A DNA stretch of 64,000 bases from Dyadobacter sp. CY261 (GTDB taxonomy: Bacteria; Bacteroidota; Bacteroidia; Cytophagales; Spirosomataceae): assembly GCF_021440085.1 (NCBI RefSeq), contig NZ_JAKCPW010000005.1, positions 372,001 to 436,000 of the forward strand. Reading direction: 5' to 3'. Shown piece by piece: positions 20,001 to 29,300 of the stretch; positions within the stretch are counted from its first letter, which is position 1, and each line of letters starts with the position of its first letter. A program made the translations under genes and the position numbers. The notes below the pieces were generated by a model, which did no database searches, was not told where the DNA came from, and saw only the letters and a list, made by a program, of their open reading frames with translations.

Positions 20001-20297
20001 CCCCGCAATACTCCACCCGTACCCAGCAATTCCCGTCCCCCCCTGTGAATTATAGACGATTGATACCTGCGGTACAACACCGTTTGTCCCAGGCGGAACT
20101 GCTATCGGAATGCTATACGTAGCACTACCACTTCCTGATACCCCCCCTTCGCCAGGTGTACTTCCCACGGTACTATTCGTAGTCAGGTTACGGATAAAAA
20201 TCGTGCTGGTGTGAGGGGTTGAAAAATTCACATCCTGAGCTTTCGCTAAAAAAGGAAAAACGCAGAAAAAAAATACGCGTAAAAAGCCATTTCTCAT
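14007..20297 (-). CDS. Giant SpvB/FG-GAP/RHS-repeat protein with C-terminal HExxH domain (polymorphic toxin-like)
   Basis: 2096 residues. A signal peptide (1-20) is followed by a SpvB-like domain (about 35-330). Seven FG-GAP/VCBS repeats come next (about 360-750), each with a calcium-loop motif such as DFNGDGKSD. Many YD/RHS repeats follow (about 1000-1650), then the RHS core ending in GRMLSPDNY and NPLTYVDPDGN (near 1790). After this boundary comes a 300-residue variable tip with a small-residue-rich segment (about 1840) and KHEFMHAWHW: HExxH at 2022-2026, with Glu2044 in FSERATSAF as a possible third zinc ligand (gluzincin-like). RHS shells encapsulate a C-terminal toxin; here a metallopeptidase tip is inferred. 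It overlaps a lipoprotein gene downstream. Secretion route and target are unknown. Confidence 0.85.
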   Translation of the reverse strand: MRNGFLRVFFFCVFPFLAKAQDVNFSTPHTSTIFIRNLTTNSTVGSTPGEGGVSGSGSATYSIPIAVPPGTNGVVPQVSIVYNSQGGTGIAGYGWSIAGLSAITRAPQNNYFDGSVSAVDLSTADRFMLDGSRLILKQGTYGAANSEYGTETENFAKVTAYGTAGGGPEYFKILTKDGVLMEFGNTTDSRFLAESGGTAMFWRLNKILNPDGNYIKFVYTNADRDSRISEIQYTGNENVMINLGAGNVKLDTYNVLKFSYKVRKSGNTFSDIRTSYEGGSSVVNKYLLDEIVVNAEGALVKKYQFKYGQNNINSLLNEVVEIGSNGTSALNATVFKYGDAPTGFTRENGPTPPSSSDFFSGDFDGNGKSDMVVARYDPLAYPTSDGWKVDKRYNSFSVFRDGDSSKETPLVTLASGTVLRPNIFQGNNYSFMSSDFNGDGLDDLLTAQISSVNFSGGTKPVLSGIAVHYGKLSGSGLTTDPLTFSGQGFPTDAGYNSCLPPNLHYIYTGDFDGDGKKDFFTLLQESNGVQSRTQYYHTFNNPESGIPYDIYNIGKDTDNSWLANTFATAKSIYILDFNGDGKDDVMTVNNGSTNIYTFTGFKVVNFSGIASFKLVYTSTRLLQDVYNNAVFFGDFNGDGKTDILYRGKNDSGQVNSYPWYKETSTGKDFIPSGIPIMSTNGALPESDLFQVADFNGDGRSDIYYQKKQTGGPDKIYMHYSTNDSFYSTEYTTPAVGNSYTQVGSSFDLNGDGRAEMVMKGTGATLTVISPLKNGQENLLLQTQNGMGLSTSWNYKSLSEGGTFYSKGAVTLNDHPLVNVGLPMFAVSDYSVQNGVGGLSTVAYAYGNAKMHRDGKGFLGFGAVTANNMALGVKTVSENDFNTIYYTAIPKKVSTYLSGSSTPFGETITENAIVTISGTKRFWVKTNNVTETRSLEGRKVRTVNIYDEANGNVATSTVTKSTIDNTNVEVAETVSLYAAYVSAIKNRPTEVTVTRTRTGSAPFVAKSTFGYDTQGLLTSQTEFSNTDKKVVTAYGYYPSGSLKKTTITGYNGTTSLTPRRDSLGYDIRYRYPTVTRNAMDYETGASYDPKWGKALTSTSMEGLTTTHLYDVFGRVTTTTFPGPYTVSNTDSWNTPSGSGWISKQETLAPTSGRPDTKTWFDILGRKVRTETEGFNGQTIIQTQSYDARGNEFTASQAYMSSETPLTTNNLYDSYNRLASVNRGVLGTTTFEYTLVSGNLKVTTTAPAGISSKTTDASGLVIKAEDNINGAVDYTYYSHGGAKEIKVGGTIVSSSEYDANGRQTKLTDANAGVTVYNHNALGELISQTNALNKTHTREYNKIGQITSRTGPEGVTSFIYGTTNGSGELKAKLKQVNGFADNHQTIYAYNDKGRITSVNEKVNDSGDNALDNHITSYTYNQFGDELTVTYPSGLVITSEYDAYGYLKYLKRGTKVLYTTGTMNGQGQVMTYSLGNLKSSTITYVNGFPTGFQTDGIQSLNMAWNYAKGTLTSRTDARTTVNKTETFLYDGLNRLTTTTIGSNPSFGIQYSGNGNITKKTDAGDYQYHPTKINAATKVENTVPFAIAPFQQDITYTDFMQPATVKENGYELTYTYNADYNRIKSVTLQNTNIVNTRYYFDGYEKDVTGGTERYVQYINSPIGLVSIITSQGGAHTEHYSYTDHLGSIVTVTNDGAGIEAQMSFDAWGRRRNTTSWELLSPTANTGLPVWLYRGYTQHEHLDNFGLINMNGRMYDPVLGRMLSPDNYVADAHDTQAYNRYSYALNNPLTYVDPDGNLPVFLFMGMMYGGIQNGISYVEQGKNFLDGFWRGMITGGLNSFASVYTPASAITGAAYGAATGTLIAGIGSFLNGGSSQGGSTALMGAFSGAATGFSRGKEIGINPVTGNGDVIEYMKMKEVATMGEQWSSTEKMREHYDNTIGKRDNMTIKQVEKIIHANVMIATDDIMEQGLMLTSFGEIYHSHLGFYAGGITKGKYVGGLLYSAGSSIYIAPAAAGYSLVHQNGIFKHEFMHAWHWTKNPIKADYKNFSERATSAFSMAYGKFYGLDISNTRREFNHVNGSAGTPLSYSWKEFNKLIPTWLK

Positions 20298-21054
20298 AAA
20301 TCAAGTATCTATTCTTTCAAATTCAGATAGGAAATAACGATATAATGCAAGCACCGACGACGATAGTACGAAACCGCATACCGAAGACGAAGCTCGTACA
20401 ACGGTCGTAGATATACGTACATGAATTCCCAATCACACAATCACGAGTTTAAAAAACTGCGGGCAATTTCTTTGTGAGATTGAAAGAGTTAAGATCGCAG
20501 AAGAAAATTGAAGGAAACTAAATAATGGAGCGCGGAAAATATTTGCATAGGGGAGATAGGCTTAAAAATAAGAAATACTTATCAGAAGACTTGACATTTG
20601 GCAAAAAGCAAATTCAATACCATGTCGTAATACTTTGTAAACCTAAAACAATAACTTCGATTTTCAAAAGCCAAATCAAGATTTACAAAAATATGTTTTT
20701 CAAAAAATCGGAATATTCAAAATAATTGATTGCGTATATTCATTTGGGAGCATCACGCTCCAGTTGAATAAAATAGAGACCATTCTCTTTTTACCGCGTT
20801 AGGTTCCTGGTACCCGAAGTTTCTCTGGGAAGCTAGTGGGCACCTGCTTGCCAGTAAGCACCTTTGAATGAACCTTTGACAATAGTTCGGGTAAAAATCT
20901 AGCCTGATTAACTTATTGCATTATATCCAGAAGATATTTTAAAATTTAAACAAACCTAACACATTTCCTGCCTATGAAACATCCGCATGCGTGATTAGCG
21001 CAGCCGCGCCAGCCAGTACTTCTTATTTTCATTACTACCACCAAAACCTAACAA
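20298..21054. other. 757-base gap between divergent genes, with two hairpins
   Basis: No convincing gene is seen. The part next to the RHS gene is AT-rich. Between about 20740 and 20900 the composition changes to GC-richer, structured sequence: a perfect hairpin GGAGC-ATCAC-GCTCC at 747-761 of the 20-kb block (20747-20761) and TGCTT-GCCAGT-AAGCA at 20845-20860, with CCC/GGG pairing possible between them. This could be a small RNA or the 5' leader of the SusC gene at 21055. It matches no riboswitch class I recognise. Confidence 0.4.
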
Positions 21055-24000
21055 ATGAAAAAGAACACTACTCCCCTGCGGGTAGCGCCGACCGGCGTTA
21101 TCCCCCATTCATTTTTGCCTCTCGTAATCGTTTTTCTGCTGCTTTCGTCCATGGTAATTGCATCCGGCCCGAAAGATAAAACCGTCAAAGGCAGGATCAC
21201 CGACTCTGAAAACGGTTCAGCATTACCCGGCGTCAATATCATCGTAAAAGGTACTAGCCAGGGTACGTCCTCCAACTCGGAGGGAAACTATGAAATCATC
21301 GTGAATGACAACAGTGCAGTATTGGTTTTCAGCTTTGTAGGATATGAAAAGCTGGAAGTACCTGTCGGCGAACGCGCCAGCGTGGATGTGACATTGAAAG
21401 TGGACAGTAAAAGTATGGACGAGGTGGTCGTGATCGGTTACGGCACTGTCCGTAAAAGCGACCTCACCGGCTCAGTAGGCGCCATCAAAGGCGATCGGCT
21501 CCTCGACCGCCAGGCAACCAACGTGGCGCAATCGTTGCAGGGACGTATACCGGGTGTGGATGTGGCCGTCAATTCCTCGGCGCCGGGTTACCAGCCTCGC
21601 ATTCGCATTCGTGGGGTAGGTTCCATCAATTCGAGCTTGGAACCGTTATATGTGATTGACGGCATTGTGGGAGTAAGCAATCCCAACTTGCTCAATCCCA
21701 ACGATATCGAGTCACTGGAAGTACTAAAAGATGCTTCGGCAACGGCCATTTACGGTGCACGCGGCGCAAACGGGGTGATTATCATCAGCACCAAACGCGG
21801 TAAATCCGGTACCACACAAATTTCTTACGACGTGTGGGGTTCCTACATTACCCCCGCCAGCCGTCTCGGGACGCTCACGGGCGAGGAGTTCATGAAAGTT
21901 TACAATACCGCATTCGACAATGCGGCCAAATTCGACGAGCAAGGTTTTAAAGATGGTAAATATGTTCGCAACCTTCCTGCCAATTTCCCTAACCTTTTCG
22001 ATGCCAACGGCAAACCCAAATACAGCACCGACTGGGAAAAGGAAATTTACAAACCAACCTGGGCTCAAAACCACGAGTTGGCCGTTCGTGGCGGCGGTGA
22101 GAAAAGCGCTTACAGCATTTCGGTTGGCTATACCGATCAGGGCGGACTTATGCGCAATTCAAATCTGACGCGCTATTCGGCGAAACTGACATTGGATAAC
22201 GATGCTACCAAATGGCTGAAAGTAGGCGGAAGCATTTTCATTAATAAGGCGATCATCCAGGAGGTCGACGGTGGCTCGGGCGGCTTGAACGTGCCACGCA
22301 TGGTGTTCGAAGCTATTCCCATCCTTCCAATTAAATATCCCGATGGCAGTTGGGGCCGCAACAAAGACTGGCCGGGCATGGAAGGCGGTGAAAACCCCGT
22401 CCGCATTGCCGACCAGCGTACGCAGACGAACCCGCGTACCGAAATCCTTGGTTCATTGTATTCAAATATCAAATTTACACCCGACCTCAGCCTGCGCACT
22501 AATTACAGCTACGAGTTTCGGTTTGATAAGAACAACTTCTACTCTGGCCGCGACCTGAATGCATTGTCTGCCGACCAAAAGGGTTCAGCCAGCATTTCGG
22601 CTAATAACGAGTTCTATTGGCAGTTTGAGAATTATTTTAATTACAATAAAACCATTGGCACAGACCACAACATCTCCGCGCTGCTGGGTTTGTCGTGGCA
22701 GAAGCGGTCATGGGAAAACTTTGGTGTAACGGCACAAAACTTCATCGACGATTACTGGGGATGGCATAACATCAATGTTGGTAATACATTGGTGAAACCC
22801 AATTCCAGCGATCAGGAATGGTCGTTAAACTCTTACTTCGGGCGGTTTAATTATAGCTTCAAAGACCGTTACCTGTTCACATTCACCGGACGTTACGACG
22901 GTGCATCGAAATTTGGGGTTAACAACAAATATGCGTTCTTCCCTTCCGCTGCCGTTGCGTGGAATGTCACAAACGAAGCTTTTCTCAAAAGCAATACGGT
23001 ACTTACCAACCTGAAAATTCGGGCGAGCTATGGGAAGACCGGTAACCAGGAAATCGGGCAATATGCTTCACAGCAATTCCTCGGTACCGGCGATGTGCTC
23101 CTTGGCGGAGCTCGCCAGACATTCGTGTGGCGAAGCTCATTCGGCAACCCCGATCTCCGCTGGGAATATACGAACCAGCTGGACATCGGCGCGGATATTG
23201 GTCTCTTCAACAACCGCATCGACCTGACTGTGGATTATTACAAGAAGGTAACCAAAGACTTGCTGCTTAATGCTCCTATTCCCTGGTCGACCGGTTTGAG
23301 TTCGGTGACGCAGAACATCGGTTCGGTGCAGAACGTGGGCATTGAAGTCGGAATCAACAGCCGTAACATTTCGACGGAAAAATTCACATGGAGTACCAAC
23401 ATCGCATTCTCCGCCAACAAGAACAAAGTTGTCCAGCTTGGTAGAAACGGCGACGACATTTTCCCGGGCCCCAACTTTCTGGGCAATACCAACATTCTTC
23501 GCATCGGTCAGCCGATCGGTACGCTCTGGGGTTACCGTCGTCTGGGAACCTGGGGAACCGCGGAAGCCGACGAAGCGGCCAAATATAACCGGCTTCCGGG
23601 CGATTTGAAATGGGAGGACATTAACAAGGACGGCAAGATCGATGGCCAGGATGAAACCATTATCGGCCGCTCCTATCCAAAATGGAATATGAATATTGCC
23701 AACACATTTCAGCTCGGCAAGTTTGACCTCTCATTCGATATCCGCATTGTGATGGGCGTCAACACCGTCAATGCCACCAAGCACTCAGTAGAAGATCGCC
23801 AGGCAATCGCCAGCAGCTCTCGCACGGTACTTAATGCTTGGACGCCCGAAAACCAAAATACGCATATCGCGCAAATTCGCCATTACAATGCCGGTTACGA
23901 CACACATATGGACGACTGGTGGGTAGAAGATGGCTCATTTATCCGCGGTCAGAACATTGTGCTCGGCTACTCCTTGCCGACCAAATTCGGCAAGGTCAGC

Positions 24001-24174
24001 TTTCAGCGCCTGCGCATCTACGCCAGCGCGCAGAACTTCTTCCTGATCGACGACTACTCAGGCTACGATCCGGAGGCTTTGACAGGCTTCGGCGGGCAGT
24101 TGAACGCGAATATGGAGTTCTTCCAATATCCGCGCCCGCGCACCTACAACCTCGGTCTGAACATTGTATTTTAA
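21055..24174 (+). CDS. SusC/RagA-family TonB-dependent outer-membrane receptor (pair 1)
   Basis: A 1039-residue receptor. A long signal region (about 1-38) is followed by a carboxypeptidase-regulatory-like beta domain (about 42-120, KGRITDSENGSALPGVNI), the TonB-box region DEVVVIGYGTVRKSDLTGSVG, the plug domain (QSLQGRIPGVDV, SAIYGARGANGVIIISTKRG-type motif) and a 22-strand barrel ending in the aromatic NLGLNIVF. SusC proteins import oligosaccharides or peptides with a SusD lid, energised by TonB. The partner gene starts 24 bases downstream. No hydrolase or sensor gene adjoins, so the substrate is open. Confidence 0.95.
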   Translation: MKKNTTPLRVAPTGVIPHSFLPLVIVFLLLSSMVIASGPKDKTVKGRITDSENGSALPGVNIIVKGTSQGTSSNSEGNYEIIVNDNSAVLVFSFVGYEKLEVPVGERASVDVTLKVDSKSMDEVVVIGYGTVRKSDLTGSVGAIKGDRLLDRQATNVAQSLQGRIPGVDVAVNSSAPGYQPRIRIRGVGSINSSLEPLYVIDGIVGVSNPNLLNPNDIESLEVLKDASATAIYGARGANGVIIISTKRGKSGTTQISYDVWGSYITPASRLGTLTGEEFMKVYNTAFDNAAKFDEQGFKDGKYVRNLPANFPNLFDANGKPKYSTDWEKEIYKPTWAQNHELAVRGGGEKSAYSISVGYTDQGGLMRNSNLTRYSAKLTLDNDATKWLKVGGSIFINKAIIQEVDGGSGGLNVPRMVFEAIPILPIKYPDGSWGRNKDWPGMEGGENPVRIADQRTQTNPRTEILGSLYSNIKFTPDLSLRTNYSYEFRFDKNNFYSGRDLNALSADQKGSASISANNEFYWQFENYFNYNKTIGTDHNISALLGLSWQKRSWENFGVTAQNFIDDYWGWHNINVGNTLVKPNSSDQEWSLNSYFGRFNYSFKDRYLFTFTGRYDGASKFGVNNKYAFFPSAAVAWNVTNEAFLKSNTVLTNLKIRASYGKTGNQEIGQYASQQFLGTGDVLLGGARQTFVWRSSFGNPDLRWEYTNQLDIGADIGLFNNRIDLTVDYYKKVTKDLLLNAPIPWSTGLSSVTQNIGSVQNVGIEVGINSRNISTEKFTWSTNIAFSANKNKVVQLGRNGDDIFPGPNFLGNTNILRIGQPIGTLWGYRRLGTWGTAEADEAAKYNRLPGDLKWEDINKDGKIDGQDETIIGRSYPKWNMNIANTFQLGKFDLSFDIRIVMGVNTVNATKHSVEDRQAIASSSRTVLNAWTPENQNTHIAQIRHYNAGYDTHMDDWWVEDGSFIRGQNIVLGYSLPTKFGKVSFQRLRIYASAQNFFLIDDYSGYDPEALTGFGGQLNANMEFFQYPRPRTYNLGLNIVF

Positions 24175-24198
24175 GTTATTCCAAAACTGACATTCACA

Positions 24199-25710
24199 AT
24201 GAAAAAGCATATTCTATACACCTGTCTGGCGCTGGGCATCGCTTCCTGCGACGACTTCCTGACCGAAAACCCGACTGGCCAGCTTACAACTTCCTCGCCC
24301 GTTTCGAGCCCTGAAATTGCCCGTGCCTTCGTGGACGGCTCTTATTCACAGATAGGGGTTTTCAACAACGGCGGCGGTGGCTGGGGTGGCAACAATGCCT
24401 CGCTGGTAGAGTTCATGACCGGAAAGGCCGATGGTAACTCGCAAACAGAAGCATTCAAGTTCTTCAACCTCGAATATGATGCTCGGGCATTCTACGTCGA
24501 CAACTGGTGGTCGGGAATGTACTCGGGCATTGCGCGCGCTAACCTCGCCATCCAGAAGATCGGGGAAATTTCCACCCTGCCTGCCGCGACCAAAACCAAT
24601 ATGATCGCCGAAGCCAGGGCCATGCGGGCATTATATTACTTCCAGCTCGTGCGGATGTTTGGCGATCTTCCCAAAATCACCGGGCTGATCACCTCGCTCG
24701 ACGATGTACAGACAGCCCGTTCGCCGGTTAAAGAGATCTATGACGAGATCATCATTCCCGACTTGCTGGAAGCCGAAAAATCGACGCTGCCTTGGAAAGA
24801 TACGAATGGTCGGGTGTCGATGGGTGCGATCAAATCGCTCCTCGCGCACGTGTACCTCACCTACGCAGGCTTTCCTGTAAAGGCGGGAGCGCCGGCCTAT
24901 ACGGAGTCGGCCAAACGTTCGAAAGAGCTCATCGACAATGGTACATTCTCGCTTTTTGCAGAGTATACCGACATGATCGTGCCAGCCAACCGCAATCAGG
25001 TCGAGTTCATTTTCCAGGTGCAGCACGAGAAGGATATCCGTAACAATGGTCTCACGCCAGTGACTTTACCAGCATTCAACGGTATTGCTTCCTATTCGGA
25101 TGAATATGGCGGTTTGCTTCCCAGAAAAGAGTTTGTAGAAAGCTTTGAGAAGGGCGACAAGCGTGCCAAAGAAAAGCAATTCTTTTACACCTATTACAAA
25201 GGACATCCCAGCGATTATCCCGCTGGCGACCCGCGCCGCGACAGCTTGAACCTTGGCGGATATTACATTTACAAATGGTTTGACAAGCAGGCCATTGACA
25301 ACGATGCCAAGGCTAACATCAACTATACAATATACCGTTATGCGGATGTGCTGCTCATGTATGCCGAAGCCTCCAACCGTGCCGAGGGTAAACCTAATGC
25401 ACAAGCTCAAAAAGCACTGAACGATGTCCGTAAACGGGCACAGTTACCGGCAGTAACTACGACCAATGTCGACGAGTTTGAGCAGGCGGTGTGGGCGGAG
25501 CGCTATTTCGAGCTTTGCTACGAGGGAAAAATGTGGTTCGATATGCTGCGGACCCGGAAGGTTCGTAACGACGTGACAAAACAATGGGACAATTTTGTCG
25601 GCCACAAGACGGTGTATGGTAAAACTTTCACGGAAAAAAACCTGCTTTTACCCATCCCGCAGCGCGAGACGGACAACAATAAGTCCCTTGTTCAGAATAT
25701 AGGATTTTAG
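24199..25710 (+). CDS. SusD/RagB-family surface lipoprotein (pair 1)
   Basis: 503 residues. The lipoprotein signal MKKHILYTCLALGIASC ends in a lipobox Cys followed by DDFLTENPTG, the standard SusD opening. The helical TPR-like scaffold is visible (RAMRALYYFQLVRMFGDLP, then RYADVLLMYAEASNRAEG), and the C-terminus has the family motif EKNLLLPIPQRETDNN. SusD proteins form the substrate-capturing lid on their SusC barrel at the cell surface. The gene is co-transcribed with the SusC gene 24 bases upstream and is followed by a strong terminator. The substrate is unknown. Confidence 0.95.
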   Translation: MKKHILYTCLALGIASCDDFLTENPTGQLTTSSPVSSPEIARAFVDGSYSQIGVFNNGGGGWGGNNASLVEFMTGKADGNSQTEAFKFFNLEYDARAFYVDNWWSGMYSGIARANLAIQKIGEISTLPAATKTNMIAEARAMRALYYFQLVRMFGDLPKITGLITSLDDVQTARSPVKEIYDEIIIPDLLEAEKSTLPWKDTNGRVSMGAIKSLLAHVYLTYAGFPVKAGAPAYTESAKRSKELIDNGTFSLFAEYTDMIVPANRNQVEFIFQVQHEKDIRNNGLTPVTLPAFNGIASYSDEYGGLLPRKEFVESFEKGDKRAKEKQFFYTYYKGHPSDYPAGDPRRDSLNLGGYYIYKWFDKQAIDNDAKANINYTIYRYADVLLMYAEASNRAEGKPNAQAQKALNDVRKRAQLPAVTTTNVDEFEQAVWAERYFELCYEGKMWFDMLRTRKVRNDVTKQWDNFVGHKTVYGKTFTEKNLLLPIPQRETDNNKSLVQNIGF

Positions 25711-25753
25711 CATACAGTGGTTACATCCTAACCGAACATTATACGATTTTTGC

Positions 25754-25796
25754 AAAAAGCTGTTTTCGAAAGCACGCCTTCGAAGACAGCTTTTTT
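25754..25796 (+). terminator. Intrinsic terminator after susD pair 1
   Basis: Arms AAAAAGCTGT and ACAGCTTTTTT are extended by TTTTCGAAAG-type pairing with CTTCGAAG around a short loop, and a T-run ends the structure. Confidence 0.85.
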
Positions 25797-25858
25797 CGTT
25801 GAGAATTGACTTGTAACTATCTGATTTATTGCACTTAATTGATAATTTTTGACAAGAA

Positions 25859-25878
25859 TTATGCAAACGTTTGCATAA
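25859..25878. promoter_or_regulatory. Perfect 20-bp palindrome, LacI-type operator candidate
   Basis: TTATGCAAACGTTTGCATAA is identical on both strands. The core AAACGTTT with a central CpG is the hallmark of LacI-family operators. It lies in the long leader region of the second SusC gene, about 460 bases before its start. A shorter AAACGTTT core lies at 26314-26321, just before that start. No LacI-family gene is in the window, so the regulator would be encoded elsewhere. Confidence 0.6.
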
Positions 25879-26336
25879 AATATTATGTATTTTCCTCTCT
25901 CTTTATTCGAAATCTATTGTTAAATATTATAATATTGCAACGCGTTTTCTTAAAGACTTTTATTAATGCCACTGACGCCACTGATTCTTGAAGCATTTTC
26001 CGGCAGGTTATCGGTTGCAGTTCCCGAATAATCCGCCAATCCATTTCCATCCTCCGTCGGAGAAAACGTAACGTTATCATACTTTTTTGAAATAGTGTAG
26101 CCAGGACATGTGGTCATGATTTGATTCAAAAACTTGGTGCGGATTATTGCGGTTTTAACGCAATGTAATTTATTGAATACCAACTATAATTATTTCATTA
26201 TTCACCGAAACGACTTTTAACTGTAAACCGCAAACTATGATTAAACAAAAAACGCAAACGCCTAACGAACAGAGATTTATAACTAAAATTCGTGTTTTCC
26301 AAGACTGCATGAGAAACGTTTAACAAGCCTTACTAC
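25879..26336. other. Long AT-rich leader upstream of susC pair 2
   Basis: No convincing gene. Besides the palindrome just upstream, the stretch contains an inverted repeat ATTGCG-GTTTTAA-CGCAAT (26146-26164) and the AAACGTTT core at 26314-26321. Short frames on the minus strand (77 and 65 codons) have no recognisable features. Confidence 0.5.
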
Positions 26337-29300
26337 ATGAAAAATACCGATACCAACCAATGGTTGCTCCGAATGAGGAGCATCCGAAACTCTTTATTGC
26401 TTCTGCCCGCGCTCGCAAGCCCTGTGATTGTAAACGCAGCCCTCGCCAACTCCGGAATTACTGCTACCATCCGCGCCGATAAAAACCTCAAAGGAAAAGT
26501 TACCGATAAAGAAACCGGTGACGGCCTTCCGGGCGTGAACGTGGTTGTCAAAGGTACCAGCACCGGTACCACTACCGACGGAGATGGTAACTATACGCTT
26601 TCCGTACCTGACAATGCTACGCTGGTTTTCAGCTTCGTAGGTTACCTTAGCCAGGAACTCCCTGTTGGCAACCGCACTTCCCTCGATGTATCGCTTTCAT
26701 CCGACTCCAAAGCACTTAGCGAAGTAGTCGTGATCGGGTACGGTACCGCGAAAAAATCGGACCTTACCGGTTCCGTAGGTTCCGTAAAAGAAGAACAACT
26801 GAGAGAACGCCCTGCTCCTTCCCTCAACCAGGCATTGCAAGGTAAAATCGCCGGGGTACAGGTGAACGTGAACTCGGGTCGTCCGGGTGGCCGTGCCAAC
26901 GTGCGTATCCGTGGTTTCAGCTCTATCAACTCATCCAACAACCCATTGTACGTGGTGGATGGAGTAATGCTGCCACAAGGTAACCAGAACCAGCAGAGCC
27001 AGGCGATCGACTTCATCAACCCGAACGACATCGTGTCGGTGGAGGTGTTGAAAGACGCATCTTCGACTGCGATTTATGGTGCGCGTGGTGCCAATGGTGT
27101 GATCATGGTAACAACAAAACGAGGCAGATCCGGTGAAAGCCAGATTACTTATGGTCTTGATTTGAGTGTGCCCACAGCTGGCCCTAAAAGAGCGAAAGTA
27201 TTGAACGCCAAGGAGTATATGGCTGTGGAAGACCTCGCTTACAAGAATATGGAGAAATTCGACCCGGAAGGTTGGGCTGCTAAAAAATATGTTAGCCACG
27301 ATCCGCAGGTACGCCGTGCTACATTGGCTGCTGCGCATCCCGACGTATTCACCAAGAACGCCGACGGGACATTTTCGCCCAACTACGATACCGACTGGTT
27401 CAAAGAATCTACTCAGAACCGCGTTTCTCAAAACCACCAGTTGGGTTTTAGCGGCGGTAATGAAAGAACCACCTACTCGCTGTCACTCAACTACCGCGAC
27501 GACCAGGGTCTGATCAAGACTTCTTATCTGAAACGTTATGCTACACGTTTCAGCATCGACGACCAGGTGAAGAAATGGTTACGCCTCGGTGGAACGTTGA
27601 GCTACAACAACCAGGCTGAAAACCTTGTCGACATTAACGATGCGGTGCCACGCCAGATGGTAGAAGACTTTCCGTTCCTTCCTGTGAAATATCCTGACGG
27701 GACCTATGCCAATAACCGGGATTTCCCGGGTGCAGAAGGCACTATGAGCTCAGTTCACCGCCTGAACGGACGTAAATTCAACCTTAACACCCAAACTACG
27801 CTGGGTAGCCTTTACGGAAACATCACCCTTGCCAAAGGCCTTGAATTCCGCTCGGTATTAGGTGTGAACGTGATCACACAGGAAGTAAACCAGTCGCAAA
27901 CGCGTACATTGACGCCTAACGAATTGGGTACTGCGAGAAAAGAGAACAGAAAAGAGACTTTCTGGTCGTGGGAGAACTTGTTGACTTACAACAAAACATT
28001 CGGTATCCACTCGATCAATGCCCTCGCCGGTATTTCATGGCAGGAAACGAACGTAAGCACGACAGGCGTAGGAGCTCAGAACTTCTCAACCGACTACTAC
28101 ACTTTCGACAACCTGGGTGCCGGATCTGTTGCGCCTTCATCCAACCCATATGTGTCAGGTGCATCGCGTTTTGCATTTAACTCGTACTTCGGTCGTTTGA
28201 ACTATACATTGCTCGACAAATACCTTTTCACGGTGACCGGCCGTGCGGATGGCTCTTCGAAATTTGGTGAAGACCACAGATTTGCATTCTTCCCATCGGC
28301 AGCCCTTGCGTGGAAAGTATCTGATGAAGAGTTTCTCAAAGGCAATCCGATCATTTCGGGCTTGAAAGTTCGTACCAGCTATGGTTTGACAGGTAACTCG
28401 GAAATTCCTCCATATTCGTCACTAGGATTGCTGAGATCCAACTATGCTGCGGTTTACGGCGACACACGTTTCGGCGGGACAGGTATCAACAGGCTTGCTA
28501 ACAACGATTTGCGCTGGGAAAAAACGGCTCAGACCGACGCTGGTTTCGAAATCAGTTTCCTCAAAGGAAGAATCTCGCTCGAAGCTGACTACTACTACCG
28601 TAAAACCACCGACATGCTTCTCGATGCGCCTGTACCACGTACAAGCGGTTACGCGACGATCCGTCGTAACATCGGTTCAATGGAAAACAAAGGTTTCGAG
28701 TTCGGTTTGAATACGGTTAACATCGAAACGCAGAAATTCTCATGGAATACCAGCTTCAATATCTCGTTCAACAGAAACAAAGTATTGTCACTGGCGACGC
28801 CATCGGATATCTTCGGTGTGGGCGGTCCATCGATCACCAACCAAACGAGCATCATCCGTATCGGACAGCCTGCTGGCGCATTCTGGGGACTTACCCGTCT
28901 GGGCACCTGGAGTGAAGCTGAAAGAGACCAGGCTGCGAAATTCACCAGCTACCGTGGTAACCTGAAAATGCTCCCAGGAGATATCAAGTACAAGGACGTG
29001 AATGGCGACAATGCGATCACCGACGCTGACCGTGGCATTATCGGTAACGGTAGCCCGAAAGGATGGGGATCATTCTCCAACAACATCCGCTACGGAAACT
29101 TTGACCTGACCCTCGATCTGCAATTCTCTTACGGAAACGACCTGATGGACATGAACCTGCACGCCAGCGAAGACCGCCAGGCACTAGCCAACAGCTACAA
29201 AACTGTGCTGGATGCCTGGACGCCTGAAAATCAGAACTCATCGATCGCGCAGATCCGTGATACCAAGGCTGGTTACGTAACCAACGTAGATACGCACTGG

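Noticed and set aside
20525..20725. 66-codon plus-strand frame in the long gap before susC pair 1
   Set aside because: AT-rich, Lys-rich random-looking sequence with no motif.
20747..20860. Idea that the structured island is a cobalamin or TPP riboswitch
   Set aside because: The conserved boxes of those classes are not present.
25883..26183. Two short minus-strand frames (65 and 77 codons) upstream of susC pair 2
   Set aside because: No start context, no recognisable domain, and they overlap each other; they could be a decayed gene end but this cannot be supported.
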